DNA of 64,000 bases from Pogonophryne albipinna (taxonomy: Eukaryota > Chordata > Actinopteri > Perciformes > Artedidraconidae). The notes under the pieces were generated by a model. It saw nothing but the letters and a program-made list of their open reading frames with translations. It was not told the DNA's origin and made no database searches. The translations under genes and the position numbers were made by a program. The number at the start of each line of letters is the position of its first letter. Within the stretch, counting starts at the first letter, position 1. Positions 12,400 through 22,895 of the stretch are shown here, piece after piece. Where the stretch lies: contig CM053250.1 in the NCBI GenBank assembly GCA_028583405.1, positions 416,539 to 480,538 of the forward strand. The letters are read 5' to 3'.

Positions 12400-13267
12400 A
12401 CAGTTCAGAGGTACATGGTGTACTTCTACTCCACTACACAGGTACATGGTGTACTTCTACTCCTCTACAGTTCAGAGGTACATGGTGTACTTCTACTCCA
12501 CTACACAGGTACATGGTGTACTTCTACTCCTCTACAGTTCAGAGGTACATGGTGTACTTCTACTCCACTACACAGGTACATGGTGTACTTCTACTCCTCT
12601 ACAGTTCAGAGGTACATGGTGTACTTCTACTCCACTACACAGGTACATGGTGTACTTCTACTCCTCTACAGTTCAGAGGTACATGGTGTACTTCTACTCC
12701 TCTACAGTTCAGAGGTACATGGTGTACTTCTACTCCTCTACAGTTCAGAGGTACATGGTGTACTTCTACTCACTACAGTTCAGAGGTACATGGTGTACTT
12801 CTACTCCTCTACAGTTCAGAGGTACATGGTGTACTTCTACTCCTCTACAGTTCAGAGGTACATGGTGTACTTCTACTCCTCTACAGTTCAGAGGTAAATG
12901 GTGTACTTCTACTCCACTACATGTATTTATACCTTTAGTTTCTTCACAGATCTGGATGAATGATGTGAAATATAACCAAGTGTTGAATCAGACTTTAGTT
13001 CCACCTGGAGTAAATCCACCAGCTACCCTGCAGTCTACAAAGTCATTCAGACTAGCTGCACCTTCACCAGCTTTGAGAACACTTTCATGATCAATCATTA
13101 TAAAACATATCAGATATATTATTCTGAAATGGACCAATCTGCACAAAGACTACTTTTACTGTCTTTCACTATATTTTGATGAGAATACTTTTCTACTTTT
13201 ACTTTTTGAATTTTGAATGCAGGACTTTTACTGTGATAGAGTATTCCTACACTCTGGTACTTCTACA

Positions 13268-13395
13268 TTTATTAAGTAGCTACAAGATCTGAGTACTTCT
13301 ACTAAAGTACAATATCTGAGTACTTCTACTAAAGTACAAGATCTGAGTACTTCTACTAAAGTACAAGATCTGAGTACTTCTACTTTTACTCTAGC
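13268..13395 (+). repeat. 27-bp subterminal tandem repeat, about 4 copies
   Basis: The unit GATCTGAGTACTTCTACTAA plus AGTACAA is repeated about four times near the 3' end of the hAT-like element. It is the homologue of the 33-bp unit that has grown to about 40 copies at 51165-52555. Confidence 0.85.
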
Positions 13396-13995
13396 ATAAT
13401 ATCTATACTTATACCACCTCTGTTTATAGCCTATGAAAAAAACTATTAGAAAACGAAAGCTAAAGCTAAAGTTAGCAGATAGTGACAATGTATGCTAGCT
13501 AGCTAGCTCAACGATTCCTTAAATGATATTGCGACAGAAAAACGTTTCAGTTCACATCGCGCTCTGCCGCTCTGCCGCTCTGCCGCTCTGCTCTGAGCAC
13601 CTGAACGGCCTAACAGCTGTTCACCAGCGGCTCAGTCTGTGCCACAGTGACTCCGCACAGTTAACGAACACACCGTAGATAATGTAGCTGACCCTCATCC
13701 CGGAGCAGCAGAGTTCAGCCGACAGGCAGGAAGACTCGAGCACACAGCTCGCGCTTCATATATTAAAAAATAACACCATGCGCGTCATGATGATGGCACA
13801 TAACAACTCGCGACCGCAGATTATTTCGACGATTAGATAAAATGTAAATTATATTTGACGCAACTTTAGTTACATTTCCATGACTTTTCCAAAACTTTGG
13901 GAAAAAGATTGTTTTCCATAACTTTTCCAGGGCCTGGAATTTGCATTTTGAATTTCCATGACTTTTCCAGGTTTTCAATGACCGTACGAACCCTG

Positions 13996-16086
13996 AGTAG
14001 TATTAACGCCATTGTGACATATTCCACATATAAACACCACATTAACACAACTTAAACTAAGTGTGTGAAGATGGAAAGAAAAAATGACAATAAACACAAG
14101 ACTTTTAGCCCAAACTTCTGAAAGGCTAATAAGTAAACAGTGATGTTGTTTGAGAGATATTTAGCCTCTGAGCTCAGATCAGTTTGAAGAACAACAGCAG
14201 CTCTTTGTTTGTCTTTACTTCGGTTTCCTGCTGATCTGTCTCTTTTACATTCACTTACAGTGAGGGGGGAGGGGCTGACCTACATTTAGGCTCTAGGGGG
14301 GGGGGCGGGGGCAGAAATTCAGAAGGTCATGTGACAACTCAGTCAAAACCGTCTCCAGCTGTTTGTAAGCAGACAGGGGGGATTGTGGGAAATGTTGTAC
14401 TGCTGCTTGGGTTACACCAAAACACAGGAAGCGGAGGAAACAATGCCAGGGGACGAAGTTATACAATTGACACACAAATGAGATGTAAGAAAACAAAAAA
14501 ACATAAAATAACTATATATTATAATATGATTCTTTGGGGTAAAACTTTCTGGTGGCTATTAATGAAATATAAACATAGGGTATTAATAATGTGTTTAATC
14601 TTCTTATAGCACTGTATATGTATGGTTTTAAGGATGCAAACAAATTAAATATACTCAATGAAAACACTATTAGCACATTTTAAAGCATTTTAGAATGACT
14701 TACAAGGTCGAGTGTTGTACTACTCACTTACATTAATCAAGGTATTAGTAATCCTATAGTTGTAATAGATTATTATATTTTTACAATGCAATATATTTAC
14801 TTTTATAATGTATTGAAATGGATTTCAAAGTCACTGTAAGAGGTCATTGTTTGCTTGAAGTCGAACTGGAAATGTAAGTGGAACTAGAAACTATTTTGAA
14901 TACTTATTGTTTTAAAATGCACTATACTATCTTTTGATTATTGTATTAAAGTAGTAGGAATGGTTATGTGTGCTATAAATGCTATACACCGAGTATAACG
15001 CATTATACGTTTGTAGAGAAAGGCATCATTTATTTCAATTATCTTTGTTTTTACATTCAGTTTAAACATTACACTGCCTACAAAACAATATGTAAATTGC
15101 AGGTTAAAACAAATAAATATATATATAAATGATCAATGGACAGAATTTTAAATATGAGTTTGTACCTCGTTGGATGATATAAATACATGCAAATGATTAT
15201 TAAGGGTTTTATGAAAAAGCATAGAAACTGTATATTGCTGTTGTGGATATATGAACCATATTTGGTGGAAAAGACACATCATTATAATCGAGAGTAATCA
15301 GGACAAACAGAAGTGGAAAGGAGTAAACACTGACAACAGCACAATAAAAACATCAGGTAGTGTCACATTTACCTCGTCTCATGCCTGTTATTTTGGGTGC
15401 TGTTGAAATGCATTCTGGGAAATGTAGGAAATCCTTGCTGCTGACGAGTCACGCTGAGGGCACTGGGTTCATCTGAAAGTAAACAATGAGATTTTGTAAT
15501 ACATGTGTTAATAAATGCACTTTTATAATATATAACAGAATAAATACATCGATTGTTTCACTTATATTACTATTTATACCTTTATATTGTAGTCTTTTAA
15601 TGTTATTTTTCGATAGGTTTTTTTGTCATGTGATTTTTTTGAAACCGCTCTATGATGCACCGCAGCACTCCCGGAGTGACGACCTTTGTATCCTTGCGCC
15701 AGTCCTACTACGTACAACTAGTCCGTGTATTTAATCATTGATTTCGTGCTCGCTTTTCACCACACCGACTTCAAATTCACCGTGAACCCAAACTAGTCGA
15801 TACACCTGTTTATCCATGTTTTAGTTTGGGATATGAAGCGATGGTGAATTAAAGTTCAGCGGGGTCAGGCGGAAGGATCCGTCTGATCTTTTTGTAAACA
15901 TTGGCAGCAGCAGCGAGGCAGAGTGGCGCGCTTCTCTGGATGCTTGGACTTTTTGCACCACAACATTGATGGTTTTTTGCCATATAAACGTCTAATTTTC
16001 CCCGTAAAACGAACCAAGGACTGTGCTGCTATCTGGGATTAAATACGTGAACATTTTTCAGGTATATATTTTGATTTTGGGGCAGC
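13996..16086. other. Intergenic and pim3 5' region
   Basis: No coding exon is seen up to the pim3 start. A G-rich run lies at 14294-14312. From about 15830 the sequence becomes a plausible 5' UTR of pim3 (G+C richer, GCAGCAGCAGCGAGG at 15904). The transcription start cannot be read from sequence. Confidence 0.4.
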
Positions 16087-19000
16087 ATGCTGCTCTCTAA
16101 ACTGGGCTCCTTCTCTCACATCGCGGCCAGCATGGACATGCCGGCGAAGCTGCAGCAAGGTAACGTGTTTTGTAACCCGTGTTACATAGAAAGGTACTTT
16201 ATTGGTCCCACATTTTGACATTATTTTGCTACAGCAGCAATCTTAAAATCTTTAAGGTGGAAAAAAGTATAAAATAATTAAAAATCAAAACAATAAACAT
16301 AATTAAGTCTATATTCATATCAGTAGAAATGACATTTAACACAAAGAATAATCAATATAACATGTTTTAGATTTAGTTTGAATTAACCCAATATATTACC
16401 AGTTGCAGAAAAACATACATTATGATAGTCGGTCGTCTGTGGCGTGTCGTACTTAAACCCAACCTTTTAAAATGGACACGTGGGTTTTTATGGGAGTAGA
16501 TTTGTCTCGATAACATTTGTGTGAAAATGAAATAAATGAACGTGTAAATTGTAAATACAAAGCACCATCCACAAATGCATTAAAAAGTGTTGCAAATTCA
16601 CCAAAAAAAGAAGTGCAAATGTAAAATGGATATGAAAAATAATTCCATAAATTAAAAAAGATCTATGAATACAATTATTAATTTATTATTATTATCTATG
16701 TATGTCTGGTACACACAGGGAGACCGAAATGCTGTTTCCCAAATATTAAAATATAGAAATACTGTGTATGAACATAAATACACTATATTAAATGAAATAG
16801 GAACAACAGAAAATGTATAAAAATAGCAGTCTGGTAGTCAAAAACAGATGGATATATGACGACAGTACAAATACAAGTAGTGGAATAACTGCCCATAGCA
16901 TCATCGTATCTCGTGCTGCAGGTGCCAACATGTGGAGTTGCCTTTAAAAACAGTCTATGATAGTTACCACCTCATGATGATGCCGACAGTCCACCATTTT
17001 TAAACAGCTGACACAGAACAACAACAGGGGTCACCTGAGGACGTCTGTTGGTTTTCAGTGATTTATTTTTGTATTTCAATAACAAATTAATGCTATATAT
17101 TTAAAAAAAATCACATATTAAATCACAGGGACAAACTGTGTCCTTGTGATGTTGTTGTATTGCTCGATGGGGGTGGGTGGGGTTACAGATTTTGGCGCAA
17201 CTCAACCTAAAACGTCCTAATTTTATGAATTATTGCTGATTTTTTAAACTTTGTTTCTGTGTTTTTACAGCTAAAGTGGAGAAGCAGCCGTTTGAGAAGG
17301 TGTACCGGCTGGGCTCGGTGCTCGGTAGCGGGGGATTCGGCACGGTTTACTCTGCTGTCCGCCTGGCCGACGGGCTGCCGGTAAGAGCCGCTTTGTTTTG
17401 GTCCCGGCAGCACGTGGCCGCGATTCATGGGTGAAGTTACACACTGCGGAAAAAGCGTTTCCGGTGGTTGCCTTCCTTCAAAACAAAAGCGTCGCTAAAC
17501 TCTTCAAATGTACAGCATTTCAGATTGAGTTTGATATTTTATCAGGATTTGTTTTTACATGTTTTCCATCATAAACAAATAGCTTTGGAAGTAAATACAT
17601 GTTTACAAGTCAAACCCACACTAGCCTATTATATTTGATTTTATTATATCTACATTATTAAAGAAATATGTCTTCTACAGACCATTCAAACACGTTTACC
17701 ATAATTAATTACACGTTTCTTTTGTCTCAAATAGCATAGTATAAGATATATTTTGGTGAAAGTCTTTGAAATAACAAAAATGTCCACATTTAATAGCTTT
17801 TTTTTTCCTACTGAGCTGATAGACGATCAGATTTCCGGGTGGATTTCTGTGGTCTATTTTTGGCCCTGATCCGAACACCAACGCACTAGTCCACTGCGCC
17901 ACAGCCTCCCTAGCTCACAAATTAAACGATATACAATTCTTATTGCCTAACTCAACCTTCATGTGTTCTTTGTGCTTTTATTTTGAAGGCAGATTCTATT
18001 CTTTTCCTGTTTCACTCTTGTCAGCTGTGCAGCTTGACAGCAGTCCTGCTTTGCATGTGGTCTTTGTTTACACAAAGAAACATGGTCATAACGCTTTACT
18101 TTCATGTTTAAATTGAAACCTAACCTTACTACGTGACCCTATTTTCTTCAGTAACAGGAAATGGTTCAATTTGTCATTAATCTTTTTCTAAATTAACCCA
18201 AAACAAAGAAATACTTGAAAGAAAAACAAAGAGCTGTTACTGTTAAGTTACATATGTTTTTAAATGTTGGCTGCAGTTTCATTATATTTTTCTATTTCGA
18301 GACATCATTTATGTTACCGTTTCATGTCCTATATTAGACGTGATTATGTGAAGGCTGTGTGCTAATCATGTTTCCTTTTGTTTAATGCAGGTGGCGGTGA
18401 AGCATGTCTGCAGGGACAGAGTGACCGAGTGGGGCTCTCTGGTGAGATTTACCTTCATATTAACACCCGTCAGATTGATTACTACATTTACTGTAACATG
18501 ATGTGCAATAGCCTACACATATAAAGCATGTACAATATACCCTTGTGCAATTCACGCCTCATTTCTTTCCATTTATTTCCAATCTGCAAACCGAACCGGC
18601 TGCGTCTTTCATTTGATATGGTCCTTCTTTCAAAATATAGTATATAATATGTATATATTTTTATCATGGTCTACTTATTTGTTTTTGGTACTTATTGTGT
18701 TTTATAATTAATAATAATGTGTGCACACGGAGTTATTTTTGAATATGTAAGCTAGGGATGCATATCGTTGACTTTTTTTACGATACCGATACCACTGAAC
18801 GATACCGATACTCAACCCACACATATCGTGATACTTTGAAAATGTATCGTCCCACAATTACTCCCATGAAGCGCTTTACGATATAGTTAACATGTCAAAT
18901 GAATATTAAATTCACTTGTGGGACTTCTTGGACCTTTTAGAACAAACATTGAAAGATACATAACAAATATGAAGAAAACCGATTATGGAATATCTTTTAT

Positions 19001-20971
19001 AACACATCAGGTGTGCCGCGTGAATAGCACATCTTGTCAATGCAAACAGAACGTTATAGCACCGTTATAATTAATGTTAAACCTGAGATTCCACTAGAGA
19101 ACAAATACATGATAGAATAAAGGTCATGAGATCTCGGCATTGCACAAACAAACAAATCTCATCTTTAAAATCAACATTTACCTTCACTGGTGAGAGAAAA
19201 CAAATCCCATCAGTTCATTTGTGGGACTTTTACCTTTCTAGTATTGAACAAACAATGAAAGATACATAAGATATGATGCAATCTAATTTATAACACCCGC
19301 CATCACGGGCCACGGACTCACTTTTAAAATTTAATTAAAAATCTTTTTTTTTTAATATATATTTTTTAAGTATCGAAATCGGATCTGATTTCGGTACGGT
19401 ATACCGTAGCCACCAGTAACCGGTATTTCGGTAATACCGGATACCGGTATGCATCCCTATGTAAGTCTATTCTCTTTATCTGCATTATACTTCTGTAGTT
19501 GTAATAATGTAAATATCTAAATAATTCTGATGATATGCTTTGAGATCAAGACCCTTTTTCATGGCCAGTGAGTTGACGGTATGTTTCCCTCTCAGAGCGG
19601 CACAGTGGTTCCTCTGGAGATCGTGCTGCTGAAGAAGGTTGGCGGAGCGTTTGGAGGCGTAGTGCGGCTTCTCGATTGGTGGGAGCGTGCCGACGGATGG
19701 CTGATGGTGATGGAGAGTCCAGAATCGGGGCAAGACCTGTTCGATTATATAACCGAGCAGGGCGCATTAGAAGAGGCGGCGGCACGAGGATTCTTCCTGC
19801 AGGTGCTGGAGGCCGTGAGGCACTGCTACACCTGTGGAGTCGTCCATCGAGACATCAAGGACGAAAACCTGCTGGTGGACCTGAGGACCGGACAGATCAA
19901 ACTAATCGACTTCGGATCAGGAGCCCTGCTCAAAGACAGCGCCTACACCGAGTTCGATGGTGAGTCTGATCATGTGATAGGATCTAGTGGCTAAGACAAG
20001 ATGGAATTTATTAATCCCCGTGGGGAAATTCAGTAGTTTAACTGCAACAGGGTAAGAATGAAAAACAGGATAGCACAGATTCATACAGATTGGGGGGTGG
20101 GTGCTAGTGGAGCACGCTCATCCACGGGCTTGCTAGTGGAGCAAGCTTCGAACTGTTCGCCGGAGCGCATAAAGCAGACCCTTCACGCGACAGCAGAGCG
20201 AACAGGTACAGGAGGGGTAGTTAATCGATCGCAGATGGCGTCGTGCTCGTGGACGGATACAAAAAGATTAAACCTAAATGGGTTATATATATACTTTATC
20301 TTATTTTACTTTATCTTATTATTTATATTATTATTATTTTATCTATATACTTTGGCGGACGTTAATATACCTGGGCGGCCCGCCCAAGTAAAGTCTGTGT
20401 GGGAAACCCTGTGTTAGTCTTACATTATTCAATACATAACATACCTACTGCCCTCTCCAGGCACGCGGGTGTACAGTCCTCCCGAGTGGATCCGTTTCCG
20501 GCAATACCACGGCCGCTCGGCCACCGTCTGGTCGCTGGGCGTGCTGCTGTACGACATGGTGTGCGGAGACATCCCCTTCGAACAGGACGAGGAGATCCTG
20601 AGAGGACTGGTCTACTTCAGACGCCAGATCTCCTCAGGTCGGTCTGAGTGTGACGTGATAGTTTTCTTAAAATAGTTCTCTATCTGTGTTTTTACATTTT
20701 TGTTTTTGATTTACGACACCAAGTCAAATGCCTCGTACGTGTCAACCTACCTGTTTCTGATTCTTATTTGTTGTTGTTTACAGAATGCAAGCAGCTGATT
20801 GGTTGGTGTCTGAGCCAGCAGCCGTCGGACCGACCAACCCTGGAGCAGATCTTCCTCCACCAATGGGTGACGGGCAGCGAGGTGCAGCACACAGACAGCA
20901 TCACGCTACACACCATCACAGCAGACTCGTCGTCGTCCTCCTCGTCCTCCTCCTGCCAGGAGAGCCTCTGA
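16087..20971 (+). CDS. pim3: Serine/threonine kinase Pim-3
   Basis: Six coding exons: 16087-16159, 17271-17380, 18391-18441, 19596-19959, 20461-20637, 20784-20971. All introns are GT-AG and phases match; 963 nt give 320 aa (human PIM3 326, PIM1 313). Role (family): constitutively active cytoplasmic survival kinase controlled mainly by transcription and mRNA turnover. Seen: start [11 protein letters not shown]; glycine loop [14 protein letters not shown] lysine VAVKHV; catalytic loop [22 protein letters not shown] in place of [44 protein letters not shown] and the serine-rich C-terminus ending ESL favour PIM3 over PIM1/PIM2. Odd: the hinge reads MESPESGQ where human PIMs have ERPEP, keeping the first hinge proline but losing Arg and the second Pro. 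Introns carry a SINE, a hAT-like element and retroposon tails. The nearby brd1 supports pim3 by synteny. Confidence 0.93.
16180..16300. repeat. Retroposon tail remnant
   Basis: GAAAGGTACTTTATTGGTCC, in pim3 intron 1, resembles the 3' ends of fish LINE/SINE retroposons (compare 20002-20050). Boundaries are uncertain. Confidence 0.4.
17811..17915 (-). mobile_element. tRNA-derived SINE head
   Basis: On the minus strand an A-box-like TGTGGCGCAGTGGACTAGTG and a B-box-like GTTCGGATC are spaced as in a tRNA, followed by non-tRNA sequence. The cloverleaf is not intact, so it is called a SINE remnant and not a tRNA gene. It lies in pim3 intron 2. Confidence 0.6.
18753..19459. mobile_element. hAT-like non-autonomous element
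   Basis: Ends are TAGGGATGCATATCG and CCGGTATGCATCCCTA, a well-known hAT terminal type. The flanks ATGTAAGC and ATGTAAGT form a near-perfect duplication. The element lies in pim3 intron 3 and has no transposase. Confidence 0.75.
20002..20400. repeat. Retroposon-derived sequence in pim3 intron 4
   Basis: TTTATTAATCCCCGTGGGGA (20009-20028) is the reverse complement of a common fish LINE 3' end. An A+T-rich low-complexity stretch follows at 20280-20350. Limits are uncertain. Confidence 0.45.
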
Positions 20972-22245
20972 TTGGTCGACACCAGGCTGTGGGGCGGGGC
21001 ATAGACATTTGATGCCTTGCAGGTAGCTGTGTCCTCGTGTGTTGAGCGCCCGCTACCAGGAAGGGTTTTTCTGCTGAGGGCGGCGTGTTGTGGTCATGGT
21101 TTTCTCCACAGCGCCCCCTCCTGTTCAAAGACAATAGAGCAGCTCTTATAGAGCCTGTGAGGTGTTTCGGTTTCAGAGTGCCTTACGTTATAACGTGTGG
21201 AGCTCTGCAGACGTTCTTTTAGTTTGATAAATACAGGTAGAGTAAAATAGCTCAAGGTAAAAGAAGAAACCAGCCAGGTTCTTTACAAAACTTTATTTGC
21301 AAGGCACAAACCCCCCCCCCCCCAAAGTTTGTTTTCTTCACTGCGTTGTTCTTGATTTTACAGACAAATGGACCAGATGTGACGTGTTTATTGTTTTTTA
21401 TAAATGCTGTCAGGTGGATTTTTCTACCTTTGGACAAAGCAGAATGGAGGTAGAAATAGAACTGGTTACAGGAACAGTCACGTGAATGTAAAGTCATTTT
21501 ATCACCCAGTCATTTGGCCTCTAAAAGCTGTAACTAGTTCTCTTTATACCTCCATGGTGTGCCCCAGTTACAGTCTTTGTGCTAAGCTAAGCTAACTGAA
21601 GAGTTATCTAAAAGTCAAACGTTAATTCAAAGATGGTTTCGTCTTGTCCTCTGAGGAACCCGCCCCCAGCCCCAGAAACACCTCATCATGTCAGCATCAG
21701 GACGACAGCTGAATCACTCTGTTGATGGGATACCTGAAACACACACACACACACACACACACACCTCTCTGAGAAGCTGTGCGTCCAGTTCTGATACAAA
21801 AACATGACTTTTTGATACTTGCCAAGTACACATGTTTTCTTTGTTTCTTAGTTCTTCCGGCAAAAGCTTTATTTTTCTACAGTTGATGTTCCTCTAGACG
21901 TTGGGATGTTTTTCTTGTTCAAGCGGAGCTGCTTATTGTTGGACGTATGTCATCTCTTTGTGTTCTGAAACATGACGTCCTCCCTCAGTGCTCGGGTCTG
22001 AGATGCACAGTCAATGCAAATGTTTATATTCTGTATGTATTTTATTTCATTTTAAAATATATTTTTTACATTTTTGTGTTTATATTTATTAGGTAAGAAA
22101 CATTCCTCATCGTTTTGGTTATTTATTTGAGTTGTTTAAGAAATAACTCATTCTCGTTTAATCTGTTAATGTTCTTGTTTTGAAATGTACAGTTCTGACT
22201 GGAAATATTTTTTCATGGAATTTTTCTAATAAAACCTGTTTGGGA
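20972..22245 (+). other. pim3: 3' UTR of pim3
   Basis: Runs from the stop codon to the poly(A) signal AATAAA at 22228-22233. It contains the AU-rich nonamer TTATTTATT at 22119-22127, a known mRNA-destabilising element type that fits the unstable PIM mRNAs. A C-run (21310-21323), a short CA repeat (21737-21765) and, in reverse orientation, the GCTAAGCTAAGCTAAC fish repeat near 21585 are embedded. The last 250 bp have a diverged copy in ftsj1 intron 7 (29940-30212). Confidence 0.7.
22228..22233 (+). other. pim3: Poly(A) signal of pim3
   Basis: AATAAA in TTTTTCTAATAAAACCTG, about 1.26 kb after the stop codon; it is the clearest canonical signal downstream of the gene. Confidence 0.65.
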
Positions 22246-22734
22246 TATAAACTGATTTTCTGTGTGATGTGTTTGATCCTTTCTTACTTCTGTGACGACG
22301 CCTGCCTTATTCTCTCCTGTTGTGTGTGCATGGCGCTTTAACGGTCTCCCTTCCTCCCTCTCAGCGCTGATTGAGGGCACCTGGCCGCCGGTACCGGAGG
22401 AGTGAAAGGCTCGTTCGCTCTCTCGGTTGGAGGATCTGTTTTTGAGAGCAGCTACCTGCCTTGTATGCTTTTGTTTCCTTTCCTCTTAGTTTGGCATTCA
22501 ACCCCTCGCACCACCACGTTCACACACCCACACTACTGATCTTACTGATTAACACGTCCCATTGTGGTAGCTTTTTGTTTAGTTGTTTGGTTTACAATAA
22601 CTATATTCCTTATATCGTGTCCGTTCCACGTTTTTGTTATGGCCAAGAGCCAGACCATGACACTTCTCTGAATAATATTTAGCTCTTCAAGTCTTTTCAA
22701 CCTCTCAAATCCCTTTACATAAGAGTCATTCATT

Positions 22735-22895
22735 CATTCACACCTCATTCATGCAGAGGAGTACCACATGCTATTCTAAGCTAAAACACACTCGCACACC
22801 GTTGGCCATCGGGAGCAACTCTGGGTTCAGTATCTGGGATCGAACCAACAACCTTCTTTTTGAAAGACGACCGCACTCCCACGCAGCCACAGTTA
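22735..22895 (-). mobile_element. tRNA-derived SINE
   Basis: The minus strand has the B-box GGTTCGATCCCAG, then TGAACCCAGAGTTGCTCCCG and ATGGCCAACGG, the body of a widespread teleost SINE. The A-box end is degenerate. Confidence 0.7.

Larger units (their letters stand above)
5030..12935 (+). repeat. 35/36-bp minisatellite, roughly 185 copies
   Basis: The unit is TTCAGAGGTACATGGTGTAC followed by TTCTACTCxxxTACAG. Variants are CTCCAATACAG, CTCCTCTACAG and CTCCACTACAG (36 bp) and CTCACTACAG (35 bp). The copy number is estimated from length. Near the right end (12430-12660) a shorter unit CCACTACACAGGTAC alternates with the full one. Because 36 is a multiple of three and the unit has no stop codon in any forward frame, all three frames stay open for hundreds of codons. 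Mixing 35- and 36-bp units only swaps the frames. The translated repeat is not evidence of a protein. Each unit carries the imperfect palindrome GTACATGGTGTAC. Confidence 0.97.
4917..13422 (+). mobile_element. hAT-like element overgrown by a minisatellite
   Basis: The left end is CACTGGTGTAAAGTAACT at 4917; the right end is TATACCACCTCTG at 13410-13422 (reverse complement CAGAGGTGGTATA). Flanks TGTATAGC (4909-4916) and TTTATAGC (13423-13430) form an 8-bp target duplication with 7/8 match, as expected for hAT. The family is a common fish repeat rich in TACTTTTACTCAAGTAC words. A copy without the internal expansion lies at 35020-35506 on the other strand. The normal 3' half runs from about 12935 to 13422. 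The excess length is the array at 5030-12935. Confidence 0.8.
4422..13995. mobile_element. hAT-like DNA transposon split by a second element
   Basis: The left end is CAGGGTTCATACAC at 4422 and the right end GTACGAACCCTG at 13984-13995; both flanks carry AGTAGT. Subterminal words (TTTTCCATGACTT, CCAGGGCCTGGAA) are shared with shorter copies at 26404-26872 and 31330-32327, which show how the uninterrupted family looks. Without the inner insertion (4917-13430) about 1.06 kb of this element remains. I see no intact transposase. The hAT assignment rests on CAGGG ends and family resemblance. Confidence 0.75.

Noticed and set aside
5030..12935. CRISPR-like array
   Set aside because: There are no unique spacers between the repeats; units are contiguous, and the context is a fish genome with a transposon.
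4422..13995. Giant autonomous or virus-like mobile element
   Set aside because: Apart from LINE 3' fragments there is no enzyme gene inside; the size comes from the minisatellite.
17811..17915. tRNA gene on the minus strand
   Set aside because: A- and B-box-like words are present, but the acceptor stem and cloverleaf do not close; it is better explained as a SINE head.
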